From Clostridiales bacterium (GTDB lineage Bacteria > Bacillota > Clostridia > Christensenellales > Aristaeellaceae): a stretch of 41,802 bases of DNA. The DNA lies in contig JAAYUF010000074.1 in NCBI GenBank assembly GCA_012517815.1, positions 1-41,802 on the forward strand. The letters run 5' to 3'. Below the pieces are notes generated by a model that was given only the letters and a program-made list of their open reading frames with translations, was not told the origin of the DNA and did not search any database. The translations under genes were made by a program, and so were the position numbers. Below are positions 8,294 to 17,073 of this stretch, in pieces (within the stretch, counting starts at the first letter, position 1; each line of letters begins with the position of its first letter).

Positions 8294-9646
8294 CTATTTC
8301 CCCACGCAGAACGTCGAAAAGATCTCGTCCAGCAGACGGTCGTCCACGCTCTCGCAGGTGATGCGGCCCAGCGACCACAGCGCCTCGCGCAGGTCCACCG
8401 CGGCCACGTCCAGCGGCACGCCGGCCTCCAGCGCGGCCAGCGCCTGCGTGAGCCGCGCGGCGGCCTCCCTCGCCGCGGCCATGTGCCGCTCGTGGGTGAG
8501 CATGCCCTCGCGCGGCAGCTTCGCCTGCGACGCCAGATACGCCCGCACCTGCGCAAGCCCCTGCCCGGTCTTGGCCGAAAGGGTCAGGATGGGCGCGTGC
8601 GCGGTGTGCGCCGCGACGTCCGCCAAGGTGAGCACGGGTTGCGCGTCCTCCTTGTTGAGCAGCACCGCGCAGGGGCAGCCGAGGTTCGCGGCCAGCAGCG
8701 CCTGCTCGTCCGCGTCCAGCGGCTTGGAGGCGTCCACCACCAAAAGGGCCGCGTCCGCTTGGGCCACGGCGGCCCGGGCGCGCTCCACGCCGATGCGCTC
8801 CACCGTGTCCTCGCTTTCGCGCAGGCCCGCGGTGTCCAAAAGCTGCACGTTGAGGCCGTCCAGGCTGAAACTGCCCTCCAGCACATCCCGGGTGGTGCCG
8901 GGCACCTCGGTTACGATGGCGCGCTCCTCGCCCAGCAGGGCGTTAAACAGCGTGCTCTTGCCTGCGTTGGGGCGGCCGCAGAGCGCCACGCGGAGGCCCT
9001 CGCGCAGGATGCGCGCGCCGCGCTCGTCCACCGCGCCGGAAAGCGCCGCGACCAGCGCCGCAAGCCCTTCCCGCAAACCGGCGGTGGCTTCGGTTTCGTC
9101 GATCTCGTCCGGGTAGTCGAGGTGGGCCTCCACCCCGGCGATCAGCGCGATCAGCTTATCCTGCGCCTGCCGGATGAAGCGGCTCGCGCCGCCGGACAGC
9201 AGCGCTTCCTCGCTTTTCAGCGCGGCCTGGGAGCGCGCGCCGATGACGCCCATCACGGCCTCCGCCTGCGTAAGGTCGATGCGCCCGTTCATGAACGCGC
9301 GGCGGGTAAACTCCCCCGGCTCGGCGGGGCGCGCGCCCAGGCGCGTCAACAGCCGCATGGCGGTCGCGGCGGCGGCGTAGCCGCCGTGGGTGTGCAGCTC
9401 GCATACATCCTCGCGGGTGTAGGTATGGGGCGCGTACATCACAACGCCCATGGCTTCGTCCACCGGCGCGCCGGTTTCGTCCACCACATGGCCGTACATC
9501 AGGCGGTGATCCTCGTAGGGCGGCACGCGCCTGGCCGCGCGAAACACGCGCGCAAACAGCGCCACGGCGTCCCCGCCGCTCAGGCGCACAATGGCGACCC
9601 CGCCCTCGCCCATGGCGGTGGCGATGCCCGCGATGGTGTCCCGCAT
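8294..9646 (-). CDS. mnmE: tRNA modification GTPase MnmE
   Basis: Cytoplasmic GTPase that, with MnmG, installs the carboxymethylaminomethyl group on wobble uridine 34 of certain tRNAs. The 450-residue length is normal. The N-terminal folate-binding domain (TIAGIATAMGEGGVAIVRLSG) is followed by a helical domain with an inserted G domain: P-loop GRPNAGKST, G2 GTTRD, G3 DTAG and G4 NKED. The C-terminus DEIFSTFCVGK carries the catalytic cysteine of the family's C-[IV]-GK end. The start ATG at 9646 follows GGGAGG; the longer open frame to 10309 overlaps addB and is not real. It is not next to jag/yidC as in many Bacillota. Confidence 0.97.
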   Translation of the reverse strand: MRDTIAGIATAMGEGGVAIVRLSGGDAVALFARVFRAARRVPPYEDHRLMYGHVVDETGAPVDEAMGVVMYAPHTYTREDVCELHTHGGYAAAATAMRLLTRLGARPAEPGEFTRRAFMNGRIDLTQAEAVMGVIGARSQAALKSEEALLSGGASRFIRQAQDKLIALIAGVEAHLDYPDEIDETEATAGLREGLAALVAALSGAVDERGARILREGLRVALCGRPNAGKSTLFNALLGEERAIVTEVPGTTRDVLEGSFSLDGLNVQLLDTAGLRESEDTVERIGVERARAAVAQADAALLVVDASKPLDADEQALLAANLGCPCAVLLNKEDAQPVLTLADVAAHTAHAPILTLSAKTGQGLAQVRAYLASQAKLPREGMLTHERHMAAAREAAARLTQALAALEAGVPLDVAAVDLREALWSLGRITCESVDDRLLDEIFSTFCVGK

Positions 9647-9676
9647 GGTCAAAGCCTCCCCAAATGTCTCATTCTG

Positions 9677-9709
9677 TGGTATCATAACACAATGGGTAAG
9701 GGAACGCAA
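9677..9709. promoter_or_regulatory. Overlapping divergent promoters for mnmE and addB
   Basis: Minus strand (mnmE): -35 TTGCGT (9704-9709), 17 bp, -10 TATGAT (9681-9686). Plus strand (addB): extended -10 TGG-TATCAT (9677-9685) using the same bases. The two genes therefore share one promoter core. An ATG at 9692 falls inside this promoter and has no ribosome-binding site, which favours the GTG at 9725 for addB. Confidence 0.55.
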
Positions 9710-9724
9710 AAGGGGGGAAAGACC

Positions 9725-12700
9725 GTGGCACAGGTGAGCGTCTGGCTGGGCGAAGCGCACCGGCTGTTTGCGCCCGTGGCCGGGCGCATCGGGGAACGGT
9801 ACGCGCGGGGGGAGCCCTGCGTGCTGCTGGTGCCGGAGCAGTTTACCCTGCAGGCCGAGCGGGAGCTGCTCGACCGGCTGAAGCTGGAGGGCTTTTTCAC
9901 GCTGGAGGTGCTCTCCCCCTCGCGGCTTGCCCAGCGCGTACCGGCGGCCGTGGGCGCGGACGAGCGCGCGCCCCTTTCCGGCGCGGGGCGGCAGATGGCC
10001 GTCAGCTACGCGCTGGAACGCTGCGAGAAGAAACTGGCCTTCTACCCCGCCGCCGCGAAGCGACGCGGGTTTACCGACAGGCTGACCGCGCTGATCGCGG
10101 ATTTCAAGCGCGGGGGCATGTCGCCGGACGCGCTGGCCGCCTACGCCCAAACCCTGCCCGAGGGCATGCGCCGCGCGAAGCTTTGCGATCTGGCGACGGT
10201 GTACGCCGCCTATGAGGATACGCTGGCCGGACGCTTCGGCGACGGGGAGGATCAGCTGCGCTATCTGGCGGCCCGCCTGCCCGAAAGCGGGCTGATGGAA
10301 GGCCGGCATGTGTTCGTCTACGGCTTTGACGCCCTGCCCCAGCAGCTGATCGAGCTGCTGTGCGCCATGGCGGGCGGGTGCGAAAGCCTGACCGTCGCGC
10401 TGTTATGCCGGCCGGAAACCGCGCCGGACGCCGACCTGTACCGCCCCGTGCGCCAGAGCGTGGCGCGCTTCGCCCGGGCGCTGGAGGCGCGCGGGCTGCC
10501 GCTTGGGGAAGTATGGCTGCCGCACGCGCCCCTTGCGCACGCCCCGGCCATCCGTCACCTGGACGAAGCGCTGTTCGCCTACCCCGAGCGAACCTATGCC
10601 GGCCCGCAGCAGAACGTGTTTCTCTCCCAGTATATGAGCCCCTATGAGGAAGCGACCGCCGTCAGCCGGCAGATCATGCGGCTGTGCGCCCAAGGGATGG
10701 AGATCGAGCGCATCGCGGTGCTCTACCCCGACCAGAACGGCTACGCGTTCGCCGTGGCCGCCGCGCTTCGGGACAGTGGCCTGCCCTTTTATACCGATGA
10801 AAAGCTCCCCGCCGCCTCCCACGCGCTGGCGCGCTTCCTGCTGGCGGCGCTGCGCGCGATGGCCGGCGACTATGCCCGCGAGGACGTCGTGGCGGTGCTC
10901 AAATCCGGCTACGCGCCCGTCACCTTTGAAGAGGCCTGCATGCTGGAAAACTACGCCCGGGAGTACGGCGTCAACCGAAAAAGGTGGACGGCGCCCTTCA
11001 CCCGCGGGGAGGAGCGGCGCGTGCTCCTGTGCGAGGCCCTGCGCCGCAGGCTGATGGAACCGCTCATGAAGGCGCGCGCTGCCATCGTGGCCGCGCGGGA
11101 CGCGCGAGGGTCGCTTGCGGCGGTGATGGGGCTGCTGATGGACGTGCGCGCCTACGAAACCCTCCTTGGGGAGGAGGAGGCGCTGATCGCCGAGAACCTG
11201 CTGGTGCGCGCGGGGCAGAACAGCCAGATGTGGGCGACCCTGCTGGAATTGATGGATCAGCTGCACGCGCTTTCCGGCGACGCCCGGCTGCCCCTGAGCC
11301 GGCTGGAGGATCGCTTTGCGTGCGGCTTCGCGGCGGTGTCGCTGGCCGCGCTGCCGCCCGCCAGCCATATGCTCCGCGCCGGGACGCTGGGGCACTTCCT
11401 CTCGGGCGAGATGGACGCGGTGTTCCTGCTGGGCTTAAACGACGGCATGCTTTCCCGCGAGGCGGATAGCCTGCTTACCGCCGAGGAGCGCGCGGACGCC
11501 GAGGCGGCCACCGGCGCGTACCTGGGCATGACGGACGAAAGCCGCGCCCTGTTCGCCCGCATGGACGTCAAGCGCGCCATGACCCTGCCCCGGCGCTACC
11601 TGTTCCTGAGCTACGCCAAAACCGACCCCTCCGGCAAGGCGCTGCGGCCGCTGGATCTGGTGACGGCGCTGGAAAAACGGCTGTTTGCCGGGCTTGCGGA
11701 ATCGCCCGTGCCGCTTCACGAGCTGCCCATGTCCGCCACGCAGGCGATGTCGGAGCTCAGCGGGGTGCTGCGCGGCTATGCCGACGGCGCGGAGGAGGAC
11801 CTGCCCGCCCGCTGGCGGGAGCGGCTCTCCAGGCTGCTCATGTCCCCGGCGACCGCGCCTGCGGCCGCGAGGCTGCTGCGCGCGGCGGATTACCGGGTGG
11901 ACAGCGTGCCGCTGGAGCCGGCGGAGGCGCGCCGGCTGTTTAGCGACCGCACGATCTCGGTCAGCCGGCTGGAGTCGTTTGCGCAGTGCCCGTTCCGGCA
12001 CTTTGTGGAATACGGGCTCCGGCCGGAGATCATCCGGGAATGGGGCGTGGAGCCGGTCGATCTGGGCGTGTTTTTCCACCGCAGCCTGCAAAATTTCGCG
12101 GCCCTCGCGCAGGAACGGCCGAGCTTCCCGCACGTGCCCGCCGAAGCCGCCCGCGCCATGGCGGACGAGGCGGTTTCGCCGCTGATGGAAGAGCTGATGC
12201 GCGGCCCGATGGGGGACACCGCCCGCAACCTGGCCGCCTTCGAGCGGGCCAGGCGGCTGGTGCGGCGCGCGTGCGAAACCGTCACGCGGCATCTGGCGGC
12301 GGGGGACTTCCGCCTGTACCGCGCGGAGGCGCGTTTCGGTTACGCCGACGAGGACAGCCTCCCCCCCGTGCGGCTGACGCTTGCGGACGGCACCGAGGTG
12401 GCGCTGCACGGGAAGATCGACCGCATCGACCGCTACCCGACCGGCGAGGGCGAGTACCTGCGCGTCATTGATTACAAAAGCGGGCAAAACACGCTGGACG
12501 CGTCCAAAACCTGGTGGGGCCTGCAACTGCAGCTGATCGTATACCTGGATGCGGCGGTGGGCGGCGTCCCCGGGAGCAAGCCGGCGGGGGCGTTCTACTT
12601 CCACGTGGCCGATCCGCTGGCAAGGATCGACAGCGACGAACCCGCCCGGGCCGAGGCGGATATCCTCAAACAGCTGCAAATGAAGGGCGTGGCGCTGGCG

Positions 12701-13078
12701 GACGAGGCGGTGCTGAGCGCCATGGACCGCGGGGAGGAGGCCGTCGCCATCGGGGCGGCGACAACCCGCGCCGGCGCGCTCAAGAAGGACGCGCGCGTGC
12801 TGGAGATGCCCCAGATGAACGCGCTCATCCGCCACACGCGCCTGCGCGCGACGGAGATGGCCGAGGCGCTGTTTGACGGGGATACCGCCATTCGCCCGGC
12901 GCAAACCGGGGAAACCGTCAGCTGCGACCGCTGCGATTTCGGCGGCGTATGCGGCTTTACCGCCGACGCGCGCGGCGCGCTGGCGCGGGAGCTGCCGGCC
13001 ATGTCGCTGGATGAACTCCGTCAGCGGCTGGGCGGCGGGGAAGCCCCCGCGCCGCGGGCGGAGGAACCCAGGGCGTAG
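9725..13078 (+). CDS. addB: AddB, ATP-dependent helicase/nuclease subunit B
   Basis: Subunit of the AddAB DNA double-strand-break resection complex, about 1,117 residues. VLLVPEQFTLQAERELL near residue 40 is the family signature. The C-terminal RecB-like nuclease has DYKSG and LQLQLIVYLDA. The iron-sulphur cysteines appear as FAQCPFRHF and, near the end, CDRCDFGGVCGF. The start chosen is GTG at 9725 after AAGGGGGGAAAG; ATG at 9692 is in frame but lacks a binding site. Oddities: the N-terminal Walker A (usually GRxGSGKT) is replaced by GEAHRLFAPVAGR, and addA does not follow. AddA must be encoded elsewhere if the complex works. Confidence 0.92.
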   Translation: MAQVSVWLGEAHRLFAPVAGRIGERYARGEPCVLLVPEQFTLQAERELLDRLKLEGFFTLEVLSPSRLAQRVPAAVGADERAPLSGAGRQMAVSYALERCEKKLAFYPAAAKRRGFTDRLTALIADFKRGGMSPDALAAYAQTLPEGMRRAKLCDLATVYAAYEDTLAGRFGDGEDQLRYLAARLPESGLMEGRHVFVYGFDALPQQLIELLCAMAGGCESLTVALLCRPETAPDADLYRPVRQSVARFARALEARGLPLGEVWLPHAPLAHAPAIRHLDEALFAYPERTYAGPQQNVFLSQYMSPYEEATAVSRQIMRLCAQGMEIERIAVLYPDQNGYAFAVAAALRDSGLPFYTDEKLPAASHALARFLLAALRAMAGDYAREDVVAVLKSGYAPVTFEEACMLENYAREYGVNRKRWTAPFTRGEERRVLLCEALRRRLMEPLMKARAAIVAARDARGSLAAVMGLLMDVRAYETLLGEEEALIAENLLVRAGQNSQMWATLLELMDQLHALSGDARLPLSRLEDRFACGFAAVSLAALPPASHMLRAGTLGHFLSGEMDAVFLLGLNDGMLSREADSLLTAEERADAEAATGAYLGMTDESRALFARMDVKRAMTLPRRYLFLSYAKTDPSGKALRPLDLVTALEKRLFAGLAESPVPLHELPMSATQAMSELSGVLRGYADGAEEDLPARWRERLSRLLMSPATAPAAARLLRAADYRVDSVPLEPAEARRLFSDRTISVSRLESFAQCPFRHFVEYGLRPEIIREWGVEPVDLGVFFHRSLQNFAALAQERPSFPHVPAEAARAMADEAVSPLMEELMRGPMGDTARNLAAFERARRLVRRACETVTRHLAAGDFRLYRAEARFGYADEDSLPPVRLTLADGTEVALHGKIDRIDRYPTGEGEYLRVIDYKSGQNTLDASKTWWGLQLQLIVYLDAAVGGVPGSKPAGAFYFHVADPLARIDSDEPARAEADILKQLQMKGVALADEAVLSAMDRGEEAVAIGAATTRAGALKKDARVLEMPQMNALIRHTRLRATEMAEALFDGDTAIRPAQTGETVSCDRCDFGGVCGFTADARGALARELPAMSLDELRQRLGGGEAPAPRAEEPRA

Positions 13079-13120
13079 GCGCGGCGTCGTCGCGGGCGTG
13101 CGAGCGCGTATCTACTCCTC

Positions 13121-13212
13121 ACCGAATCCGCGCGCGGGCGGGCAACGGGGTGATCTCCGCGGAGCCGTCCCACGCCGTCCAGCCACCGAATCCGCGCGCG
13201 AGCGGGCAACGG
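13121..13212. repeat. Two 28-bp direct repeats in a 340-bp gap
   Basis: The motif starting ACCGAATCCGCGCGCG occurs at 13121-13148 and 13185-13212 with a single mismatch, 64 bp apart. The remainder of 13,079-13,314 is extremely GC-rich with small hairpins and no credible gene. Confidence 0.7.
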
Positions 13213-13314
13213 ATAAACCCGTCCGGGGCTCACCCGCCGCGCGGCGGCGCTCACGGCGCGCGGCGCGGGCGACCGGATCAAACCCTTGCGCCGCGCGCCG
13301 TTGGGGCAAATGCC

Positions 13315-13343
13315 TTGCGCAACGCCCGATGTTCATGTATAAT
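13315..13343 (+). promoter_or_regulatory. Sigma-A promoter of the P-loop gene
   Basis: -35 TTGCGC (13315-13320), 17-bp spacer, perfect -10 TATAAT (13338-13343). It drives the gene starting at 13418 with a leader of roughly 70 nt. Confidence 0.75.
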
Positions 13344-13417
13344 GAAAACGGAGAGCGGCTCCGCCGGTACGGCGCACGGGCCGCAACGCGGTATTTGAAT
13401 CGAAGGAGGCGTTACCA

Positions 13418-13828
13418 TTGATTCAGGTGATTGCCGGCAAAAAAGGCTCGGGAAAAACCAAGCGGATCATTGACATGGCTAATAAAGCATCGCAGGAGAG
13501 CAAGCACGATATCATCTTTATCGACGACGACAACCGCTATATGTTCGACCTGCGCCACGAGGTGCGCTTTGTCAACGCAGGGGAATACAACCTGCTGGAC
13601 GCGGAGATGTTCATGGGATTTCTGGCCGGTGCCGTCGCCCAGAATTTCGACGTGGGGCTGATCCTTGTGGATGCTTTCATGAAGCTCATCAAGTGCGACC
13701 TTTCCGCCACGGAATGGCTGTTTGAAAGGCTGGAAGCCCTCAGCGAGAAACACGGCGTGGACTTTGTGCTTTCCATCAGCGAAGAACCCGAGACGATGCC
13801 GGCATTCGTGAAGAAGTACGTCATCTGA
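13418..13828 (+). CDS. Small P-loop ATP-binding protein of unknown function
   Basis: 136 residues, beginning with MIQVIAGKKGSGKTKR, a Walker A motif at residues 7-14, followed by a hydrophobic strand ending in acids (IIFIDDD) and LILVDAF, a possible Walker B. Similar short P-loop proteins are common in Clostridia and are often left as ATP-binding proteins or loosely called PilT-like; no function is established that I can name. The start is TTG, 8 nt after a strong AAGGAGG. It has its own promoter and terminator, so it is monocistronic. Its position after addB, in the place where addA often sits, is probably coincidental. Confidence 0.85.
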   Translation: MIQVIAGKKGSGKTKRIIDMANKASQESKHDIIFIDDDNRYMFDLRHEVRFVNAGEYNLLDAEMFMGFLAGAVAQNFDVGLILVDAFMKLIKCDLSATEWLFERLEALSEKHGVDFVLSISEEPETMPAFVKKYVI

Positions 13829-13848
13829 TCCCGGTACAAATAGGCGAC

Positions 13849-13872
13849 AGCGGAAGCCTTCGGGCTTCCGCT
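13849..13872 (+). terminator. Strong UUCG-loop terminator
   Basis: A perfect 10-bp stem AGCGGAAGCC / GGCTTCCGCT capped by a TTCG tetraloop, 20 nt after the P-loop gene stop. The tail TGTTG is short in T, but stem and position fit an intrinsic terminator. Confidence 0.8.
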
Positions 13873-13927
13873 TGTTGCAAAACCGGCGCCCCGGCGTTCG
13901 GGGTTGCCAGGCCAAGGGAGTGAGCGT

Positions 13928-15421
13928 ATGTCTTTCTTTTCGACGCGGGGCGGCGCGTGCGTAACGGCTTCTCAGGCGGTGCTGTGGGGGCTGGCCGGGG
14001 ACGGGGGCCTGTATGTGCCCTCGATGTACCCGCAGCTTTCCATGGACAAGATTTCGGCTTTCTGCCAGATGAGCTACCAGCAGGTCGCGGAGCGCGTGCT
14101 GCGCAGCTTTCTGGAGGATTACGCCATCGCCGAGATTCAGGAATCCGTGCAGGCGGCATACGGTGCGCCCGCGTTTGACGATCCCGCCATCGCTCCCCTG
14201 CTGCGCCTGGACGACAACATCCACGTGCTGGAGCTGTTCCACGGGCCCACGCTCGCCTTTAAGGACATCGCCCTCAAGCTGCTGCCCTACCTGGTGCGGC
14301 TGGCCGCTGAGAAAAACGAGGAGAAGCGCGAGATCAGCATTCTGGTGGCCACCAGCGGCGATACGGGCAAGGCGGCGCTGGAAGGCTTCCGCGACGTGCC
14401 GGGCACCAGCTGCACGGTGTTTTACCCGGTGGACGGCGTCAGCGACCTGCAAAAGCTGCAGATGACCACCACCGCAGGCAGGAACACCCGCGTCATCGGC
14501 GTGCGCGGCAACTTTGACGACGCGCAGTCCGGGGTCAAGAAGCTCTTTGCCGATCCCGCCTTCCGCGACCGGATGGACGCGATGGGCAGGCTCCCTTCCT
14601 CCGCCAACTCCATCAACTTCGGGCGGCTGGTGCCGCAGGTGGCGTACTACTTCACCGCGTACGCCGCGATGGTCAACCGCGGCGCGCTGCGCATGGGACA
14701 GCCGCTCAATTTTGTGGTGCCCACCGGCAATTTCGGCGATATTCTGGCCGGGTATTACGCCATGCGCATGGGCCTGCCCGTGGGGCGGCTCATCTGCGCC
14801 AGCAACCGCAACAACGTGCTCAGCGATTTCTTTACCGACGGCGTGTACTACACCCACCGCACGTTCTTCCAGACGATGTCGCCCAGCATGGATATCCTGA
14901 TCTCCTCCAACCTTGAGCGGCTCCTGTACGAAATCGCGGAGCGCGACGGTCGCATCGTCAAATCGTGGATGGAGCTGCTCAAGGATTGCGGCAGCTTCTC
15001 CGTGGGCGCGCAGCGGCTGGCCGTGCTGCAAAAGACCTTCGCGGCGGGCTTTGCCGACGATACGATGACCGCCGCGGAGATCCGCCGCGTGTTTGAGCAT
15101 ACCGGCTACCTCATGGACCCCCACACCGCCGTAGGCAGTCATGTGCTGGGCGAGTACCGCCTGCATTCCGGCGACCATACGCCCACGGTGATCGTTTCCA
15201 CGGCAAGCCCCTACAAGTTTGCGCGGGACGTGCTGGTATCCCTCAAGGGCGAAGCGGCGGCGGAGGGGCTGGACGCCTTCGGCTGCGCGGCCAGGCTCTC
15301 CGAGGTCACCCAGACGCCGGTCCCGCGGCAAATTGAGGAACTGAAGACCCTGCCGGTCCTGCATACCGCGGTGTGCGAGAAGGACGGCATGGAGGAGGCG
15401 CTGCTGGAAGCCTTCCGCTAA
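13928..15421 (+). CDS. thrC: Threonine synthase
   Basis: PLP-dependent cytoplasmic enzyme converting O-phosphohomoserine to threonine, 497 residues, as in the longer threonine synthase subgroup. The N-terminal pattern is FFSTRGG...GLAGDGGLYVP. The PLP lysine is Lys112 in GPTLAFKDIALK. Phosphate and cofactor loops include ATSGDTGKAALEGF, SANSINFGRLVPQ and VPTGNFGDILAGYYA. The start chosen is ATG at 13928, after AGGGAG at good spacing; an upstream in-frame start at 13904 has no binding site. It is monocistronic, bounded by terminators at 13,849 and 15,476; no other threonine genes are nearby. Confidence 0.96.
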   Translation: MSFFSTRGGACVTASQAVLWGLAGDGGLYVPSMYPQLSMDKISAFCQMSYQQVAERVLRSFLEDYAIAEIQESVQAAYGAPAFDDPAIAPLLRLDDNIHVLELFHGPTLAFKDIALKLLPYLVRLAAEKNEEKREISILVATSGDTGKAALEGFRDVPGTSCTVFYPVDGVSDLQKLQMTTTAGRNTRVIGVRGNFDDAQSGVKKLFADPAFRDRMDAMGRLPSSANSINFGRLVPQVAYYFTAYAAMVNRGALRMGQPLNFVVPTGNFGDILAGYYAMRMGLPVGRLICASNRNNVLSDFFTDGVYYTHRTFFQTMSPSMDILISSNLERLLYEIAERDGRIVKSWMELLKDCGSFSVGAQRLAVLQKTFAAGFADDTMTAAEIRRVFEHTGYLMDPHTAVGSHVLGEYRLHSGDHTPTVIVSTASPYKFARDVLVSLKGEAAAEGLDAFGCAARLSEVTQTPVPRQIEELKTLPVLHTAVCEKDGMEEALLEAFR

Positions 15422-15475
15422 AGTAAACCCGTGCCGGGCAAGGAAAATCTTTGCCGCAAACGCAGGACGGGAAGG

Positions 15476-15528
15476 AAACGCGGCGCGATCCGGCGAACTG
15501 CTGGAACAATAGATTGCGCCGCGTTTTC
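15476..15528 (+). terminator. Terminator after thrC
   Basis: A 14-bp stem (15476-15489 with 15513-15526, one G-T wobble) encloses a 23-nt loop and ends in TTTT. It lies 55 nt past the thrC stop. Confidence 0.7.
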
Positions 15529-15572
15529 GCATGCCAGAAAACATCGACCGAAATGAACGGGAGGAAAAACCA

Positions 15573-16016
15573 ATGAAACGGTACAGCCCCGGACAGAAAG
15601 CGCCCATGAAGTTCCATCGCCTGTATGTGTGGATTCTCAACCCGCTGAACATCCTGATTCTGGCGGCGCTCGCCACGCTTACGCTGCTAACGGTGCTTAA
15701 CATTCAGGCGATCCCGGACCTGCAAAGCCGCCTGGACGGCACCGACGCGGAAACCGCGCAGATTCTGCTGTGGATCATGTTCGGCTGTCTGACGCTGTCG
15801 TTCCTGTTCGCGCTGATTTCGGAAATTCTGCTGGCCAAACGCCGGACGCTGGGCGCGCTGATTCTGGTGTTCCAGTATGTGATGAGCGTGGTGTCCGCCG
15901 CGGTGACGCTGTACAACGAGCGCACGACGGACAACCTGATCGCGCTGTGCATCACGGCGGTCATCAGCCTGCTGGTTTGCATCTACTACTGGAAACGCCG
16001 CCGGCTGTTCCACTGA
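15573..16016 (+). CDS. Small integral membrane protein, unknown function
   Basis: 147 residues with four predicted membrane helices: around residues 18-40 (VWILNPLNILILAALATLTL), 62-82, 88-110 and 115-135. It starts with a basic tail and ends in a basic tail (YYWKRRRLFH). The start ATG at 15573 follows GGGAGG; the open frame begins at 15531 without a binding site and overlaps the thrC terminator tail. I do not recognise a named family. The rubrerythrin gene follows 120 bp downstream and may be co-transcribed. Confidence 0.75.
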   Translation: MKRYSPGQKAPMKFHRLYVWILNPLNILILAALATLTLLTVLNIQAIPDLQSRLDGTDAETAQILLWIMFGCLTLSFLFALISEILLAKRRTLGALILVFQYVMSVVSAAVTLYNERTTDNLIALCITAVISLLVCIYYWKRRRLFH

Positions 16017-16136
16017 CGCGTGCGCGCGGAACCGCTTTCTGCGCCGCCCGGAGAAAATTGACGTTTCACCGTCCGCGGGCGGAGGGTATCCTCTGCATGG
16101 CACAAAATGAATCTCAACCATAAGGAGGATACCGAT

Positions 16137-16679
16137 ATGAAATGGGTTTGCTCGGTTTGCGGCTATGTGTACGAAGGGCCTCAGCCGCCGGAAAAATGCC
16201 CCGTCTGCGGCGCTCCCAAGGAGAAGTTCAAGCTGATGAGCGAGGAACGCGCGTATGCCGACGAGCATCGCATCGGCGTGGCCAAGGGACTGGATGAGCG
16301 TGTGGTCGAGGGTCTGCGCATGAACTTCAACGGCGAGTGCAGCGAGGTGGGCATGTATCTGGCGATGAGCCGCCAGGCCGACCGCGAAGGCTACCCCGAA
16401 ATCGCGGAAGCGTTCAAGCGGTATGCCTTTGAGGAAGCGGACCATGCCTCCCGCTTTGCCGAACTGCTGGGCGAAGTGCTCACCGACAGCACCCAGAAGA
16501 ACCTCGAAATGCGCGTCGAGGCCGAATGGGGCGCCACCGGCGGCAAGAAAGAGCTGGCCACCCTGGCCAAGGAGCTGGGCTACGACGCCGTGCACGATAC
16601 CGTGCATGAAATGTGCAAGGACGAAGCAAGGCACGGCAAGGGCTTCGCGGGGCTGCTCAAGCGTCACTTCGGCAAGTAA
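16137..16679 (+). CDS. Reverse-type rubrerythrin (NADH peroxidase family)
   Basis: 180-residue oxidative-stress protein with the rubredoxin domain first: iron ligands Cys5, Cys8, Cys21 and Cys24 in CSVC and CPVC. A ferritin-like diiron domain follows, with [22 protein letters not shown] (ExxH) and [11 protein letters not shown] (DExxH). This domain order is that of the reverse rubrerythrins of Clostridium, which reduce hydrogen peroxide using electrons from NADH via redox partners. The start ATG at 16137 follows AAGGAGG; an upstream in-frame ATG-like start at 16107 has no binding site. It supports an anaerobic lifestyle. A strong terminator follows. Confidence 0.94.
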   Translation: MKWVCSVCGYVYEGPQPPEKCPVCGAPKEKFKLMSEERAYADEHRIGVAKGLDERVVEGLRMNFNGECSEVGMYLAMSRQADREGYPEIAEAFKRYAFEEADHASRFAELLGEVLTDSTQKNLEMRVEAEWGATGGKKELATLAKELGYDAVHDTVHEMCKDEARHGKGFAGLLKRHFGK

Positions 16680-16700
16680 GGCAGGAATACTTCGTTACGC

Positions 16701-16731
16701 AAAGAGGGGGTTGCCTGGGCACCCCCTCTTT
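16701..16731 (+). terminator. Terminator after rubrerythrin
   Basis: A perfect 11-bp stem AAAGAGGGGGT / ACCCCCTCTTT with a 9-nt loop, 21 nt after the stop. The A-run and T-run at the base allow termination from both directions. Confidence 0.88.
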
Positions 16732-16742
16732 CCTAGCCCTGC

Positions 16743-17073
16743 CTAAAGGCAGGAACCCGGGGGAGAAAAACGCCCGTACCTTCGGGCGGGTTGCGGGTGA
16801 TAAATGGCCGATCCGGCGGTCGGCGAATCCGATGGATCCCGATCAGGAACATGGTTCCGGCCTTCCCTATGGAAGGGCCTTTGAAACGGACGGGCTGAAA
16901 ACAGGCACCGACCGTCGGCCGGGCCGATAACGGCCGCCTGTTCCGGCAAGGTTTTACCGGCTGTTCGCTTGTAAACGGAACCGTCCAATGATAGGATGAA
17001 ACCTATCGAATCCGCGCCTTGCTTACCTCCGGCGACGCGACCCTCAAGGGAAGCCGTTCCATCGAAAAAAATC
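16743..17073. other. Gene-free stretch with several short hairpins
   Basis: No credible gene is seen in about 330 bp. Local inverted repeats include GCCCG-CGGGC around 16,770, GCCTTCC-ctat-GGAAGGG around 16,861-16,878, and AACAGGC with GCCTGTT around 16,900-16,943. A weak promoter-like pair, TTGTAA then TAGGAT with about 17 bp between, lies near 16,968-16,996 and may serve the gene at 17,168. The hairpins could make this a structured leader, but no known RNA family is recognisable. Confidence 0.4.

Noticed and set aside
8483-9724. Upstream extension of the addB frame by about 400 codons
   Set aside because: It is exactly antisense to mnmE, which has full family motifs; the addB family starts near 9,725.
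16060-16115. Promoter TTGACG ... TATCCT before the rubrerythrin gene
   Set aside because: The spacing between the boxes is about 23 bp, too long for a sigma-A promoter.
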